From Martinezella dioscoreae (lineage in GTDB: Bacteria > Pseudomonadota > Alphaproteobacteria > Rhizobiales > Rhizobiaceae): a DNA stretch of 64,000 nucleotides. This document shows, piece by piece, positions 27,299-37,292 of the stretch. The position numbers and the translations under genes were made by a program. The notes under the pieces were generated by a model. The model was given only the letters and a program-made list of their open reading frames with translations. It searched no databases and was not told the origin of the DNA. The stretch is from the NCBI RefSeq assembly GCF_009176305.1, contig NZ_BLAJ01000018.1, positions 1 to 64,000 of the forward strand. Direction: 5' to 3'. Position 1 is the stretch's first letter; each line of letters starts with the position of its first letter.

Positions 27299-27652
27299 GA
27301 TCTGCTCCAATCTAACCGTCGATGAGACAGTGATTACTCGAAGGCTTGCAAACTCGCGCGAGGTCCCTCCGGACCTCGACGGCTGGCTATAACGAAATCG
27401 GTGTCTGTAGTTTCGCCGGCAACGAGAGGAGCCACGCCCAGGGCGATTTGGATCGGTTCATCAATCCCCCTAATCAAATCAGAGACTGAACGTCACGATT
27501 GCGAGAATGTTCCAATCCACTCACCCGTTCAAGCTTTAGGATCTGTGGACTGATTTGATTAACGAACGTAGTTAATTTTTTAACAATTGTTGAGATACTA
27601 ATGGAACAGATATTGGAATCAAGGGTTTCCGTGCAGAGCCGGAGGACTATAA
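27299..27652. other. Non-coding region upstream of gcd and small gene
   Basis: No gene is seen. It should hold divergent promoters for the glucose dehydrogenase gene and the small gene at 27653. A 10-bp palindrome AACAATTGTT occurs at 27582-27591 in an AT-rich stretch, a possible operator. Confidence 0.4.
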
Positions 27653-27841
27653 ATGAATATGAAGATCGTGACTGCCCAATCGGAAGTAGCAACCGAGGAC
27701 ACCGGCACTTATCCGGATGGCATGATGGAACGTATTCTTGTCGAGTTTTCCGCAAGCTCCGAACGGCAGCATCGCAAATCTCACGAGCGTGATTACGGCA
27801 CGCACAAGGTGCTACGGCCGATCCCGGTCGGGCTTGCTTGA
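27653..27841 (+). CDS. 62-residue protein, function unknown
   Basis: The frame MNMKIVTAQSEVAT... has a good GGAGGACT site before the ATG and follows an AT-rich promoter-like region. It has no membrane segment, signal or recognised motif; the C-terminal half is rich in Arg, His and Glu. It converges on the esterase gene at 27863. Likely real on ribosome-site evidence, but no family is known to me. Confidence 0.5.
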   Translation: MNMKIVTAQSEVATEDTGTYPDGMMERILVEFSASSERQHRKSHERDYGTHKVLRPIPVGLA

Positions 27842-27862
27842 GCGACCGGAAACGCGCTTTCG

Positions 27863-28591
27863 CTAGATGTAGAGCGGCGCCATTCGCCGCCATGCGCCTG
27901 CCTGATGGGCGCGCCCATCCCATACATGCAGCCGATGATCGATCCGCTTGTCGGCTAGCAAGTGGCTCAGATACCGATTGTTGTCGAGGAAGGGATCGGC
28001 ATCTCCGATCGCCATCACGATGTCGATCTGGCGCAGGCTCTCCAACCGCCATTCGCAGGCAAGTCTCGGCAGAAAATGCGTCGGGGTGTGAAAATAGATA
28101 TCGTCGTCGTAATAACCGTCGAATAGATCCGTGAAGGATTCGACATTCGTCGTCAGGTCGTAACGGCCGGAAAAGGCGACCAGCTTGCGGAAGAGGTGAG
28201 GGTGGCGAAAGACCAGGCTTGCGGCCTGGAAAGCGCCGAGGCTGCAGCCGTGAACGATGGTGCACTCGTGCCCGTTCTTCTGCGCCATCAGTGGCAGGAC
28301 TTCGTTGAGAATATATTCCTCGAACGCATTATGTCTGCGAATGCGCTCGGCCGGATGGCGATGGAAACCGTAGAAGGTTTCGGTTGCCAGTCCCTCGATG
28401 CAGTAGAGCTGAAGCTGTCCGGCATTCAGCTTGTCCGCGAGGCTGGCGACGATGCCGACCTGCTCGTATTCCCAGAAGCGACCGTCGCGGGTGGGAAATA
28501 CCAATACCTTGGCGCCGGCATGGCCGAACACCAGCAACTCCATGTCGCGATGCAGCCGAGGACTGTACCAGCATAGGTATTCGCGGTTCAT
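27863..28591 (-). CDS. Putative esterase (alpha/beta hydrolase)
   Basis: This 242-residue protein has the nucleophile elbow GCSLGAF, a likely acid in GDADPFLDN and a C-terminal His in WDGRAHQAGAWR, matching the Ser-Asp-His arrangement of the COG4947-type esterases. Its start overlaps the preceding gene's stop by 4 bases, so it is translationally coupled to the acetyl-xylan-esterase-like gene. Substrate unknown; no signal peptide, so cytoplasmic. Confidence 0.8.
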   Translation of the reverse strand: MNREYLCWYSPRLHRDMELLVFGHAGAKVLVFPTRDGRFWEYEQVGIVASLADKLNAGQLQLYCIEGLATETFYGFHRHPAERIRRHNAFEEYILNEVLPLMAQKNGHECTIVHGCSLGAFQAASLVFRHPHLFRKLVAFSGRYDLTTNVESFTDLFDGYYDDDIYFHTPTHFLPRLACEWRLESLRQIDIVMAIGDADPFLDNNRYLSHLLADKRIDHRLHVWDGRAHQAGAWRRMAPLYI

Positions 28592-29547
28592 AGCACCTTG
28601 AAGAATTGCCCGACCTTGTCTCGCAGAATCGCGTTCTGCTGCTCGCCGCCAGCATAATCGAAGTGACCGGCATCCAGAATGAAGGTTTCGTTAAATTTCT
28701 GCAGCGCATTTGCGACAGAGAACTGGCAGGGTGGTGCGACTGCGGGATCGAAAAGCGCGGGTGCGACAAGCATCGGCACGGTGATGCGCTGCGCGGCGAT
28801 CGCGGCATCGAAGAACCGCAGTGTCTCGAGAACGCTGCCGTGCTTTTGCTGATAGGCCTGAACCGATTGGGCGCTGCCGACGGTTGGCAGTGTCAGCCAT
28901 AGCTGCCGGTGGCCAAAAGTCGGGACGATGAGATGGCCGCGCCTGATCCGCGCATCGAAAGGAATTGCCAGGGCACCGATGCCGCCACCGAAACTGATGC
29001 CGCTATAGCCGATATGGCCGGCAAGCCAGGGATAGAGGGTCTCCAATGTCGAGACGGCGAGCCAAATGTCTTCCACGCAGCCGCCGATGACATAGGTATC
29101 GCGGCTTTCGATGCCGCAAAGGACATGGCCCGACGCATCCGAGGGGATTTTCGGGCTGGCGCTGAGGGAGAGCCCGCGGCAGCAGGGAAAAAGGATCGCC
29201 GTTTCTTCCACCGGCCAATCGAATTCCGGTTGGTCTCTTCCGCCATATCCGTGTCCGACAACGAGGCCGCGCCGCACCTGTCCGCTGCGGGGAATGAGCA
29301 GCCAGCCATTGATCTGAAATAACCCTGTCGACGCGTAGCCGATATCAAAGACGTGCCAATTGTCGTGGCGCAGCTTGCTGTGGCGAAGCTTGGGTTGCGG
29401 ATCGACGGCGAGAGCCGCCCTGTAGCGCTGCTGCCAGAAATCGTCGAAGCCCGCCGGGGCTTCCGGCGTCTCTATCGCCTGCAACTGTGCAAGCTGCATG
29501 CCATAGGTCGGATCGAAATCGAAGGGGTGGGATGTCGGTATGCTCAT
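28588..29547 (-). CDS. Acetyl xylan esterase / cephalosporin-C deacetylase-like
   Basis: This 319-residue AXE1-family hydrolase shows the oxyanion segment VVGHGYGGR, the nucleophile elbow GYSGISFGGG and the late His in DAGHFDY. Family members deacetylate sugars or xylo-oligosaccharides inside the cell. It forms a two-gene unit with the esterase downstream (4-base overlap). The pair may remove acyl groups from imported plant sugars. Confidence 0.82.
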   Translation of the reverse strand: MSIPTSHPFDFDPTYGMQLAQLQAIETPEAPAGFDDFWQQRYRAALAVDPQPKLRHSKLRHDNWHVFDIGYASTGLFQINGWLLIPRSGQVRRGLVVGHGYGGRDQPEFDWPVEETAILFPCCRGLSLSASPKIPSDASGHVLCGIESRDTYVIGGCVEDIWLAVSTLETLYPWLAGHIGYSGISFGGGIGALAIPFDARIRRGHLIVPTFGHRQLWLTLPTVGSAQSVQAYQQKHGSVLETLRFFDAAIAAQRITVPMLVAPALFDPAVAPPCQFSVANALQKFNETFILDAGHFDYAGGEQQNAILRDKVGQFFKVL

Positions 29548-29629
29548 GGCAGATATTTCGCGTGAAAGGACGGGGAACGCAAGAATAGGGATGGCCGATC
29601 CGCAGGCTTTCGGCGCGGCTTACTCCTGT

Positions 29630-30187
29630 TCATTCATGGATTTTCTGCTTGGGACGGTCGATGCGATAGAGCACGTGCGGTCGCAGAATATGGCCTGGCG
29701 GCACTGTGATGTCATCGAAATCACCGCCCTCGACATAGATCATGCCAATTTTCTCCATCACGCGGCGGGAAGGAATGTTGATCGCCGAGGTATAGCCGAT
29801 CACGCAATCAGCCTGCAGTTCCTGCCAGGCGAAATCCAGGCAACGTCGGCTGATTTCCGCTGCATAACCCTGCCGCCAATAGCCACGCCCCAGAATCCAA
29901 CCGATCTCCAATGGAAAATTGCCCGGAACTTCCGGACCAGGGCGTGAAAGACCCGCGCCGCCAATCAGTGCGCCGTCGGCTTTCCGCTCGACGGCCATGA
30001 AGCCGAAACCTTCGTTGGCCAACTGCGCGTTGGCTTCATCGATCAGTTCATCTGTCTCGGCAGCCGTGAGCAGGCTCGGATAGTAATATTGCCGAACCTG
30101 CGCATCCGCGTTTACGGCTGCAAAAGGAGCGCGGTCGCTATCCTGCCAAGGCCTGAGAACGAGCCGGGAGGTTTCCAGAGTAAGCAT
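29630..30187 (-). CDS. GNAT acetyltransferase, RimJ/RimL type
   Basis: A 185-residue acetyltransferase that opens LETSRLVLRPWQDSDRAPF, has the acetyl-CoA segment GRGYWRQGYAAEISRRCL and the late INIPSRRVMEKIGM, all typical of RimJ/RimL-like GNAT proteins that acetylate N-terminal amines of ribosomal or other proteins or small amines. It stands alone. Substrate unknown. Confidence 0.85.
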   Translation of the reverse strand: MLTLETSRLVLRPWQDSDRAPFAAVNADAQVRQYYYPSLLTAAETDELIDEANAQLANEGFGFMAVERKADGALIGGAGLSRPGPEVPGNFPLEIGWILGRGYWRQGYAAEISRRCLDFAWQELQADCVIGYTSAINIPSRRVMEKIGMIYVEGGDFDDITVPPGHILRPHVLYRIDRPKQKIHE

Positions 30188-30419
30188 CGTTCTCCCAGGG
30201 ACGAACGGATTGATCTCGATGGCGCGATCGCGCCCAATCTTTGACAGGGCGGCAGGCTGCGCCGTATCTCCATCGATGAATTCATCATGAAAGTCTATAT
30301 CTGCCTACCGATATTAGCCTCTGTGCTTTCTGCCGCACAGCAGGAAAGATGACGCAAATAGACTTGGTTTGTTGCGAACTGCTGTCGCTTCCTTGCCTTC
30401 GTTGAGGTATAGTAGAAGC

Positions 30420-30692
30420 ATGATCAGGGTCCTAACGATACTTGCGGGAATTTCGATTGCAGGCTCCGCAATGGCAGGTCAAATCACTCAAAGCACCTAC
30501 AATGTTCAGGATTGCTCGAGTGCGGTGGATCAGGTTCTGTCGACGACCAAGGGACGCCTCCTATCCGTCAAGCCACGCGAGAATCGTTGTATCGTGACTG
30601 TGATCGTTCCGCATGGCGAGCAACGACCGGAAAAGGTCGTGGTTCGTGTCGACTACGGCAATAATGACAACAGCCAGGAAAATGGCCAATAA
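30420..30692 (+). CDS. Small exported protein, PepSY-like
   Basis: A 90-residue protein with signal peptide (MIRVLTILAGISIAGSAMAG) and a short mature domain with two Cys and a beta-rich segment GRLLSVKPRENRCIVTVIVPHG. The pattern resembles the small PepSY-like periplasmic proteins found beside sensor genes in rhizobia, but the match is loose. I start at 30420; the frame reaches 30369 without a signal. It precedes the next small membrane protein by 30 bases. Confidence 0.6.
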   Translation: MIRVLTILAGISIAGSAMAGQITQSTYNVQDCSSAVDQVLSTTKGRLLSVKPRENRCIVTVIVPHGEQRPEKVVVRVDYGNNDNSQENGQ

Positions 30693-30722
30693 CCGAAAGC
30701 GGTGAAAGGGACCGCGTGAGAA

Positions 30723-31028
30723 ATGGGCGAAGTCATCCAGTTTCGGCCCGCAGCGAGATACGGCAAGCACCTTGATGCGCAGGCTCGCATGGAAAGGGAG
30801 CTGCAGCTTCCTCTTGCAACGGCGGACCAATCCACCCGAAAGGCCATCCGCGCGAATCCGCCGGATACGTCGATGGCTCCCAAGTCAAAAATTGGGCTGC
30901 CCATTAGCGGCATCGTCATCGTAGTCGGCTCTATCCTGGTCTATGCGCTGGTGATATCCCATGTCGTCGGCCAGCCACATTATTCGGCTCGGGCCAACCT
31001 GATGCCTTCGATTTTTCTGCAAAACTAG
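30723..31028 (+). CDS. Small single-pass membrane protein
   Basis: This 101-residue protein has a polar N-terminal half starting MGEVIQFRPAARYGK, a single membrane segment (GLPISGIVIVVGSILVYALVI) near residues 59-78 and a short tail. No family is recognised. The spacing to the upstream exported protein suggests a two-gene unit. Confidence 0.55.
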   Translation: MGEVIQFRPAARYGKHLDAQARMERELQLPLATADQSTRKAIRANPPDTSMAPKSKIGLPISGIVIVVGSILVYALVISHVVGQPHYSARANLMPSIFLQN

Positions 31029-31340
31029 ACTTGCCCGGCAAGAACCGCTTGATGAAGCAGGTTCGCTATCAAGCAGTTGCCATACGCGCCGCGAACGCAT
31101 TTTCGGCACTATTCTTTCCTATCGCATGCACGGAGCACGACGCCGGCAACCGGCCGCAATATAATTGCGGCTCAAGATCGACAAAACTGTCATCCCGCGC
31201 GCGGAAGACTGTCATATCAGGCCGACTGTTCGGATATGCGGACTTAAAGAACATGAGAAAGATTTAAGCCTGTTCGTTAAGTGAAGATTCCATCAAATCT
31301 GATGTAATCCGCAATAGACGGTGATTTTGGAGAGCATTTA
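31029..31340. other. Non-coding region before diguanylate cyclase
   Basis: No convincing gene is seen in these 312 bases. The last 100 bases are AT-rich and probably hold the promoter of the diguanylate cyclase gene. Confidence 0.4.
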
Positions 31341-33131
31341 TTGTCGCGGCTTAAAATTCAACAGCTACAATGGATCGGCGCAATAGCTGTTATCATGGTT
31401 TGCCTGATGATGGCCGGCTCGACGATTGCCTTCAGCCTGTCGGATTACCTCAACTATAAGCGCGGCGTAATCGAATTCGGCCGTTTTCATACGGCGCTGC
31501 ATGCGGCCGCGACGATATCGAGAGAGCGCGGTCCTGCAAACAGTCTCATGGGCGCTTCGGAGCGTGAACAAGCGCAATTTGCCGCCGATCTGAAAGCAAG
31601 CCGCGAAGCAACCGACAGGGATATCGCCAAGCTTGAAGCGCTCTTTAAAACGGAAATAGACCAGTCCGCGGAAATGCGCAGCGCATTCATGGCGCTTAAG
31701 GCTCAGCTGGAGAGCGGCCGTCAGGCGGTCGATGCAGTGGCCGCCTTGCCACGCGGCGAGCGCAGCGGCGCAAAGATCGCAGACGCCATACAGGCGATGT
31801 TCCGTGCAGCGGATCGCGCCCAGGATTACCGGGATGTCGCCGGCCGATCGGTCATCGCACTGGCGCCTGAGACAGGCGCCGAAGTCATGCTGACCTCGAT
31901 GGCCGGAACGCTCAGAGAGCGTGCCGGAAGGCTGGGCTCCTATGTCGTCATAATGCTGGCCTCGCAGGGGCAAGCCCGTTCCCACTATAGAGCTGCGTTC
32001 GACAACGAGTTAAACCGGCTTTTTGAAGTGAATGCGCTGCTGAAAACCTATGCGCCCGTTACATTGCAATCTCAGGCTTTGGCAAGGCTGTTGGATCAGG
32101 TGACGGTCAGTTACTTTGCCGGAGCGCTGCCTTACGCTCAGCGCGTCGCTTTTGATCCGAATGCGAGCGATGCGCTCACACCCGGAGAGTTCACAGCGAA
32201 ATACGTGCCTGGTATGAAATCGACCGAGAACCTGCGTGAACTCATCGAAACCGCGGCATTGAATTCTCTTGGAGAAGTACAGCAGAAATCCCTGAGAGCC
32301 ATGCTGATCTCCGCGCTGCTTGCCGTCATGGCGGTATCGGTTGTGATTGGGTTGGCCTACGTGCTCAGGCGTTCGCTCTTTCGGCCGATGCTGGCCGTCA
32401 TGCGACAGATCGACGAGATTGCCGTCGGCAACCTTACGACGCCACCACCGATACCTCACGCCGGACGTGAAATGCGGGAGCTGTTCCTGCGTCTTGACCT
32501 TTTGCGTGAGCAGCAACGCTTCAAGCGGCACCTGGAAATGGAGCGCAAATCGATGACGGAGGAGTTGAGACGTCTCTCCCAGACGGATGCACTCACTGGC
32601 CTTCTCAATCGGCGCGCATTGGAGGATGCGGTGGAGGAATTGCTCGCGACCCCGACAGCGCGCTCCCGAGGCTTTGCAATCATCATGTTCGACATCGACC
32701 ATTTCAAATCGATCAATGATCGGTACGGTCACGCCGTCGGCGACATGGTGCTGCAAAGGACGGCGCAGATTCTAGGCCCCTGCCTGCGCGCGGCCGATCT
32801 ATTCGCCCGCTACGGCGGTGAGGAATTCATCGTCGTAATGGGTGACGTCACCGAGGCCTCGGCGCGTTCAACGGCCGAGCGATTGCGGGAAACATTAGCG
32901 CAAGCCGTCGTCAGCGATGAGCATGGCTTGAAGGTGACTGCGAGCTTCGGCGTCGATTGGCAGGCGCAATGCATGTTCGAAAATTGGGAAAAGCTGGTCG
33001 TCGTTGCGGACAACCGGCTCTATCAAGCCAAGCGCAACGGGCGCAATTTGGTCTGCTCGTCCGAGAAGACGACTGGACAAACGGCAATCTCCGCCTCGAG
33101 ACGCGGCCAGAGCGGCGCAAGCGCGGCCTGA
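31341..33131 (+). CDS. Membrane diguanylate cyclase with NIT-like sensor
   Basis: This 596-residue protein starts at a TTG. A first membrane segment (residues 11-30) is followed by a periplasmic helical domain with ISRERGPANSLMG, similar to nitrate/nitrite-type sensor domains. A second membrane segment lies near 325-345, then a HAMP-like stretch and a GGDEF domain. The active-site motif is GGEEF (492-496) and an RxxD inhibitory site (RAAD, 483-486) is intact, so it should make cyclic di-GMP and be feedback-inhibited. Ligand unknown. Confidence 0.9.
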   Translation: MSRLKIQQLQWIGAIAVIMVCLMMAGSTIAFSLSDYLNYKRGVIEFGRFHTALHAAATISRERGPANSLMGASEREQAQFAADLKASREATDRDIAKLEALFKTEIDQSAEMRSAFMALKAQLESGRQAVDAVAALPRGERSGAKIADAIQAMFRAADRAQDYRDVAGRSVIALAPETGAEVMLTSMAGTLRERAGRLGSYVVIMLASQGQARSHYRAAFDNELNRLFEVNALLKTYAPVTLQSQALARLLDQVTVSYFAGALPYAQRVAFDPNASDALTPGEFTAKYVPGMKSTENLRELIETAALNSLGEVQQKSLRAMLISALLAVMAVSVVIGLAYVLRRSLFRPMLAVMRQIDEIAVGNLTTPPPIPHAGREMRELFLRLDLLREQQRFKRHLEMERKSMTEELRRLSQTDALTGLLNRRALEDAVEELLATPTARSRGFAIIMFDIDHFKSINDRYGHAVGDMVLQRTAQILGPCLRAADLFARYGGEEFIVVMGDVTEASARSTAERLRETLAQAVVSDEHGLKVTASFGVDWQAQCMFENWEKLVVVADNRLYQAKRNGRNLVCSSEKTTGQTAISASRRGQSGASAA

Positions 33132-33183
33132 CACGCTTCGCTATGACCGAGATCATCCGAACCTGCTCATTGGAAACTCGTGG

Positions 33184-34146
33184 TCAGTAGGTGAGTGTCA
33201 CCACGACGGTATCGGTGTAAGTGCCTGAGGATGGCGTGGTCTGCGGTGGCACTCGGCCGTAGACCGTCAACAGTTGAGCACTGCCGGTTCCCGTTCCGGC
33301 GACGGTGCTGCCCGGCGTATTGGCATCGCCCCAGGGCTGCAACCGGTTGGTATCCTTGTAGAGGCCGTAGGTCACCGTCTCCGATCCTTTCGCCATTTTT
33401 CTCGCCGTCGGCGGAGCATTCGCGCCGCCACCGCCCAAGGAGATCGTATAGGTCGTGCCCGGCGTACAGGTTGCCGTGACGGAACCCGTGGCATCGACAT
33501 TCGTGCTCAATATGCCCTGTGTCCCGAAATCGATGTTCTGGACAGTGACGAGGCAATTGGCGGCGACAGTTGCATTGACGCTGAATGATGCGGTTCCAAT
33601 CGTTCCAGAGGGAGCAGAACAGGTAGTCGCACTACTGTAGCTGTAATAGAAGGAGGTGTAGGTCGATGTGAAGCTGGACGTAAACGACCCCGGCACTGCC
33701 GTCGGCGGAGAGCCGAGTGCAGCTCCATAGACCGTTATGCTGCCGGTTGCGCCGATCAACGAGCCATTCAGCAAGGCCATTGTCAGCGCATAGACCGGTG
33801 CGCGTGATGGATAGGACCAACTGCTCGATCCCCACACCACGCTTCGGCCGTTGTCGGAATAGAGCTGATAGTTCAAAGAACTGCTGCCGTTCAACATCTG
33901 GCGCGCCGCGGCCGACGATGCTCCTCCACTGCCGGCGCCGATGTCGGGGCAAATCAGAAGCCGCTTGCCTAGGTCCAGGAGCCCGCCGGAACAGGATACA
34001 CTTATCGTAGATGTCGAATTGACCGGGGTGCCCGATAAGGTATCGACCGCGCCAAAGTTCATATTGGTAGCCGAGAAGTTGCAGCTTTGTGCAGCGCATA
34101 GCGAAGGCAACAACAGTGCGAGCAAAAGAGTGAGCGAACGCAGCAT
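33184..34146 (-). CDS. Csu-type pilus tip protein, two spore coat U domains
   Basis: This 320-residue exported protein (MLRSLTLLLALLLPSLCAAQ) has two spore coat protein U domains: one beginning SCNFSATNMNFGAVD and one beginning CLVTVQNIDFGTQGILS, ending YTDTVVVTLTY. The order and double domain match the tip adhesin CsuE-like subunit of archaic chaperone-usher pili. It is the last gene of the pilus operon, 15 bases after the usher. It should mediate adhesion to surfaces; receptor unknown. Confidence 0.85.
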   Translation of the reverse strand: MLRSLTLLLALLLPSLCAAQSCNFSATNMNFGAVDTLSGTPVNSTSTISVSCSGGLLDLGKRLLICPDIGAGSGGASSAAARQMLNGSSSLNYQLYSDNGRSVVWGSSSWSYPSRAPVYALTMALLNGSLIGATGSITVYGAALGSPPTAVPGSFTSSFTSTYTSFYYSYSSATTCSAPSGTIGTASFSVNATVAANCLVTVQNIDFGTQGILSTNVDATGSVTATCTPGTTYTISLGGGGANAPPTARKMAKGSETVTYGLYKDTNRLQPWGDANTPGSTVAGTGTGSAQLLTVYGRVPPQTTPSSGTYTDTVVVTLTY

Positions 34147-34161
34147 CTTTTCAACTCCCTT

Positions 34162-36603
34162 TTAAAGGCACCTGACGTCATCGATGACGACCTGTTCGCC
34201 TCGCTGCGGCTTGTAGGCGAATTCGGCATGGCACTTCGTTCCGTCTTCAAGTGATATGTCGATTGCGTTCCTTGCGTGCAGTCCGCGAATGTAGGCCTGT
34301 CCGTCATAGCCGATGACGAAATCCTCGCTTGATCCTTGTAAGGTGCCGGCGAGCCCGGCACGCAGCGGCACCCCGTTCTTGTCCTTGATCGTAATGAGAG
34401 CGGCTTGCGGTGCTTCGGATACACCGAACTTGACGACAACGCCGCTGCGATCCGCCGGCACGACGATTTCCTTCGTTGCCGGCACGTCGGCGTCAACGGG
34501 TAGGTTCTTGGGATCGATGGATAGGGTATTCGGTTCATAGGAATTGAGATTGGGCACCAGGATGCGGCCGCTCGAATTGGTCTTGCCGGCAGGTCTGTTC
34601 TGCTGTTGAACCTCGACATCGGGAGCGCCGACATCGACGACGGCAAAGGCATCGTCAATCCTATTGGTGGCAAAGACGCCACCGCCTGCAACAGCAATGG
34701 CTCCATCGACGCGAGCGACAGCATTGGTCTGATGATCCTGTTGCTGAAGGCCCGCCTCGAGCTGCGCGAAGGGAGCCCGATAGCTGATTGCCCCCTCGCG
34801 ATAGGTGTCTTCGCCTTCGGAGGTACGCAGGCGCCAGCCGAAACTGCCGTCCTCCTGCTGCATCGACTTGGAAACGTCGGCCACGACGCCGAGGCCGTTA
34901 GGCCCGCCTTGTACACCCGTATTGGCCGTGACATTGCCGCCGAAGGGAATAGAGAGGCCGGCAAAGAATCCGAAATTGCTTCGGTTGTCGAGGTCCGCGA
35001 AGGCGGTGGCATAGACTGTCGCACGCTTGAAGGTCTGACTGTAGGAAAGACCGGCTATCTTGCTCCTGGTGCCGTCGGCACTTTCCAGGTTGGTGTAGGA
35101 AAGGTTGAGGCTGGAAAGATCGAGTGGCGTTGGCACGCTCAGCGTGATCTGATCGATGGCTCGCGGCACACCAGCGCTGAGGATGCTCACATCTCCGGCG
35201 GTGCTGGTTGTCGGCCGAGCGGAGACCGAGGCTATGTCGTCATAATCGCCAAAGGTCCGCTGCACGCGGGCATAAAGAGCCCATCTGTCGTAACTGAGCT
35301 CGAACGCGGCATTCATTAGCGCGCCGGAACGCGACCCGCTTTTGCTTGCCGCGCCCGCTATTGACGCTACACCGAACGAGCTCACCGGAAAGGCGGCTCC
35401 CGCACCGCCATTCAGAAGATCGGCACCGCCCTCGAAGTGGCCTTCCAGTGTCAACCAATCGGTCAGGCCGTACCTTGCGGTGGCGGCGCCCATGATACGG
35501 CCGTCATAATCATTGGAATCCGTTCCGAAATTTAGACGCGGAGTGCCGAGCTCGGCGGAAAAATCCAACAGGCCTCGGCGCAGAAGCCAGTTGGAGGAAT
35601 AGAAGGGCAAGGTCTGCGTCGTTTCCCGCCCGAGGCTGTCACGCAAAACGACGGTCGCTTGCCCGCCTCCGGAAAAGACCGGCAGGTTGGTCACCTCGAA
35701 TGGTCCGGCAGGGACATCGCTCGAATAGGTGCGAACGTTCTGCGTATAGATATCGAGTGTCGAAGGGACGGCGGCCGTCCCGGTAAAGGAAGGCAGCGGT
35801 TCGGTCACCAGGTCGGAGCGCAGCGCAAAATTGCGCTGAAACTGAATGCCGCCAAAATAAACTGGCCGTGTCCATGACAGGCCACCGGTCGTCAGGTCGC
35901 CAGCACGATAGGTAACGAGATTCTTTGGATCGGAGTAGCTCCAGGTCGTGTTGAGGCGAGTTATACCGTCGAGGCTGCCTTCTGAATATCCGGCGAGGAA
36001 GGACTGGCTTAGCGTGCCGTACGGGCTGAAGAGCCGGACATCGAAGGATCCGGATATTCCCTGGAACAGATTTGAACTGCCTTGGAAGAGACCGTTGGAA
36101 CTTGCGTAGAGGGAATAGTTCAAGACGGCGCCGTAGCCGGCCTGGGGTGCCGGGATCGCGTTTTCCTGCTGCTGTCTGACATTGATGACGCGGGGTGCGC
36201 GCCCCTTATCCGTCGTCTGGACATAAAGGCGCTGCGTTTCATCGTCGACCTGATAGGACAAGCCGGGCAAGGTGTTGAGCTCGACCAGCTTGTCGTCGGC
36301 CGCGCCGGCTGGCGGCTTAATGCCGACTTCGCGCAGCTCTTCCGCGGTTGCCGCGAGGGAACCGTTCGGACGCTGTTTGAAATTGCCAATCATCTTCATC
36401 GATGCATTGTTGATGAATACTTCGAGGTAGACGTCCAGTGTGGCCGCCGGTTGGCCCGCCATGGCTGCGTTTGCCGGCAGATCCGGCACTTCCTGAGCAC
36501 GCAGCGCCGAAACTGAGAAAAGCATGCATATGAGAACGGTGCCGGCACTACCGTTGATTAACGGCGACTTCAGCATCGAACGGCCCAAGATCGCTCTGGC
36601 CAT
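34162..36603 (-). CDS. Outer-membrane usher of archaic chaperone-usher pilus
   Basis: An 813-residue fimbrial usher with signal peptide (around residues 10-35), a proline- and glutamine-rich N-terminal domain, a beta-barrel with typical DYDGRIMGAATARYGLTDWLTLEGHFEGG, and C-terminal domains ending RGEQVVIDDVRC. It translocates pilus subunits delivered by the chaperone. The frame overlaps the end of the chaperone gene by 56 bases; shorter starts at 36576 are possible because neither has a clear ribosome site. Confidence 0.88.
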   Translation of the reverse strand: MARAILGRSMLKSPLINGSAGTVLICMLFSVSALRAQEVPDLPANAAMAGQPAATLDVYLEVFINNASMKMIGNFKQRPNGSLAATAEELREVGIKPPAGAADDKLVELNTLPGLSYQVDDETQRLYVQTTDKGRAPRVINVRQQQENAIPAPQAGYGAVLNYSLYASSNGLFQGSSNLFQGISGSFDVRLFSPYGTLSQSFLAGYSEGSLDGITRLNTTWSYSDPKNLVTYRAGDLTTGGLSWTRPVYFGGIQFQRNFALRSDLVTEPLPSFTGTAAVPSTLDIYTQNVRTYSSDVPAGPFEVTNLPVFSGGGQATVVLRDSLGRETTQTLPFYSSNWLLRRGLLDFSAELGTPRLNFGTDSNDYDGRIMGAATARYGLTDWLTLEGHFEGGADLLNGGAGAAFPVSSFGVASIAGAASKSGSRSGALMNAAFELSYDRWALYARVQRTFGDYDDIASVSARPTTSTAGDVSILSAGVPRAIDQITLSVPTPLDLSSLNLSYTNLESADGTRSKIAGLSYSQTFKRATVYATAFADLDNRSNFGFFAGLSIPFGGNVTANTGVQGGPNGLGVVADVSKSMQQEDGSFGWRLRTSEGEDTYREGAISYRAPFAQLEAGLQQQDHQTNAVARVDGAIAVAGGGVFATNRIDDAFAVVDVGAPDVEVQQQNRPAGKTNSSGRILVPNLNSYEPNTLSIDPKNLPVDADVPATKEIVVPADRSGVVVKFGVSEAPQAALITIKDKNGVPLRAGLAGTLQGSSEDFVIGYDGQAYIRGLHARNAIDISLEDGTKCHAEFAYKPQRGEQVVIDDVRCL

Positions 36604-37267
36604 GGAGTGTTACGACGCTGCCGGTGAGGGATTTTGCTGTTCCCATCGGCCATTGCATCGTCGCGCCAGCAAGTACGTATCCAACCAGCCCGTTGCGGCT
36701 GCCGATCTTCGTTGTGCCCTGCGCCAGGGTTACGTTCGACAGACGGAAGCGGCTACCGCCATTGTTCCTGCCGGTCAGAGAAAGGTTGTTGCCCTGTCGT
36801 TTGAGGCTCCAGACGATATCGGCGGGTTTTACGTCCGGCCGTTTGAAGAAGGCTGGAATGGACTGGCGCATGATGAGGGTGACCGTGCCGGCGCGCGCGC
36901 GGGCAGGGTCTGGCAGCTCATCGACGATAACACGATAAGTCTCTTCGGCCCTGACAGGCGCCTTGCTCGTACGAACCACTCTGACTACATACTGAACATT
37001 GGGATTCAGTCTCGCCGCGGGCGGGCTGGCAACGACATCCCGGGTCGGCTCCAGGGTTTCTATGCCGCCCGCCTGGCTCCACTTGAAGACACGTATCTGG
37101 ACGTTGATCGGATGATCTCCGTCATTGGCGAGGTTCAAGACCGTGGCAGCGGCCGGCGCCGTGAGCTCAAGACTTGTGGGAGCCACTCGCAGAGATGCCG
37201 CGTTCAAGCCGTAAGCACCGAGCAGCAAAAGCATAGTCGCGGCAATGCATGGCAACATGCGTTGCAT
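36548..37267 (-). CDS. Periplasmic pilus chaperone (PapD-like, CsuC type)
   Basis: This 239-residue protein has a signal peptide (MQRMLPCIAATMLLLLGAYGLNA) followed by two immunoglobulin-like domains. The G1 strand-type segment YVVRVVRTSKAPVRAEETYRVIVDELP and QSIPAFF are typical of pilus chaperones. The ATG at 37267 has a perfect AGGAGG site; the frame extends further without support. It caps and delivers the spore coat U subunits to the usher. Confidence 0.88.
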   Translation of the reverse strand: MQRMLPCIAATMLLLLGAYGLNAASLRVAPTSLELTAPAAATVLNLANDGDHPINVQIRVFKWSQAGGIETLEPTRDVVASPPAARLNPNVQYVVRVVRTSKAPVRAEETYRVIVDELPDPARARAGTVTLIMRQSIPAFFKRPDVKPADIVWSLKRQGNNLSLTGRNNGGSRFRLSNVTLAQGTTKIGSRNGLVGYVLAGATMQWPMGTAKSLTGSVVTLHGQSDLGPFDAEVAVNQR

Positions 37268-37292
37268 GACGGCCTCCTGAATCTGTGAGTTT

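Noticed and set aside
27582-27591. AACAATTGTT palindrome as an operator of a known regulator
   Set aside because: A 10-bp AT-rich palindrome is common by chance, and no regulator gene is adjacent; only noted in the gap entry.
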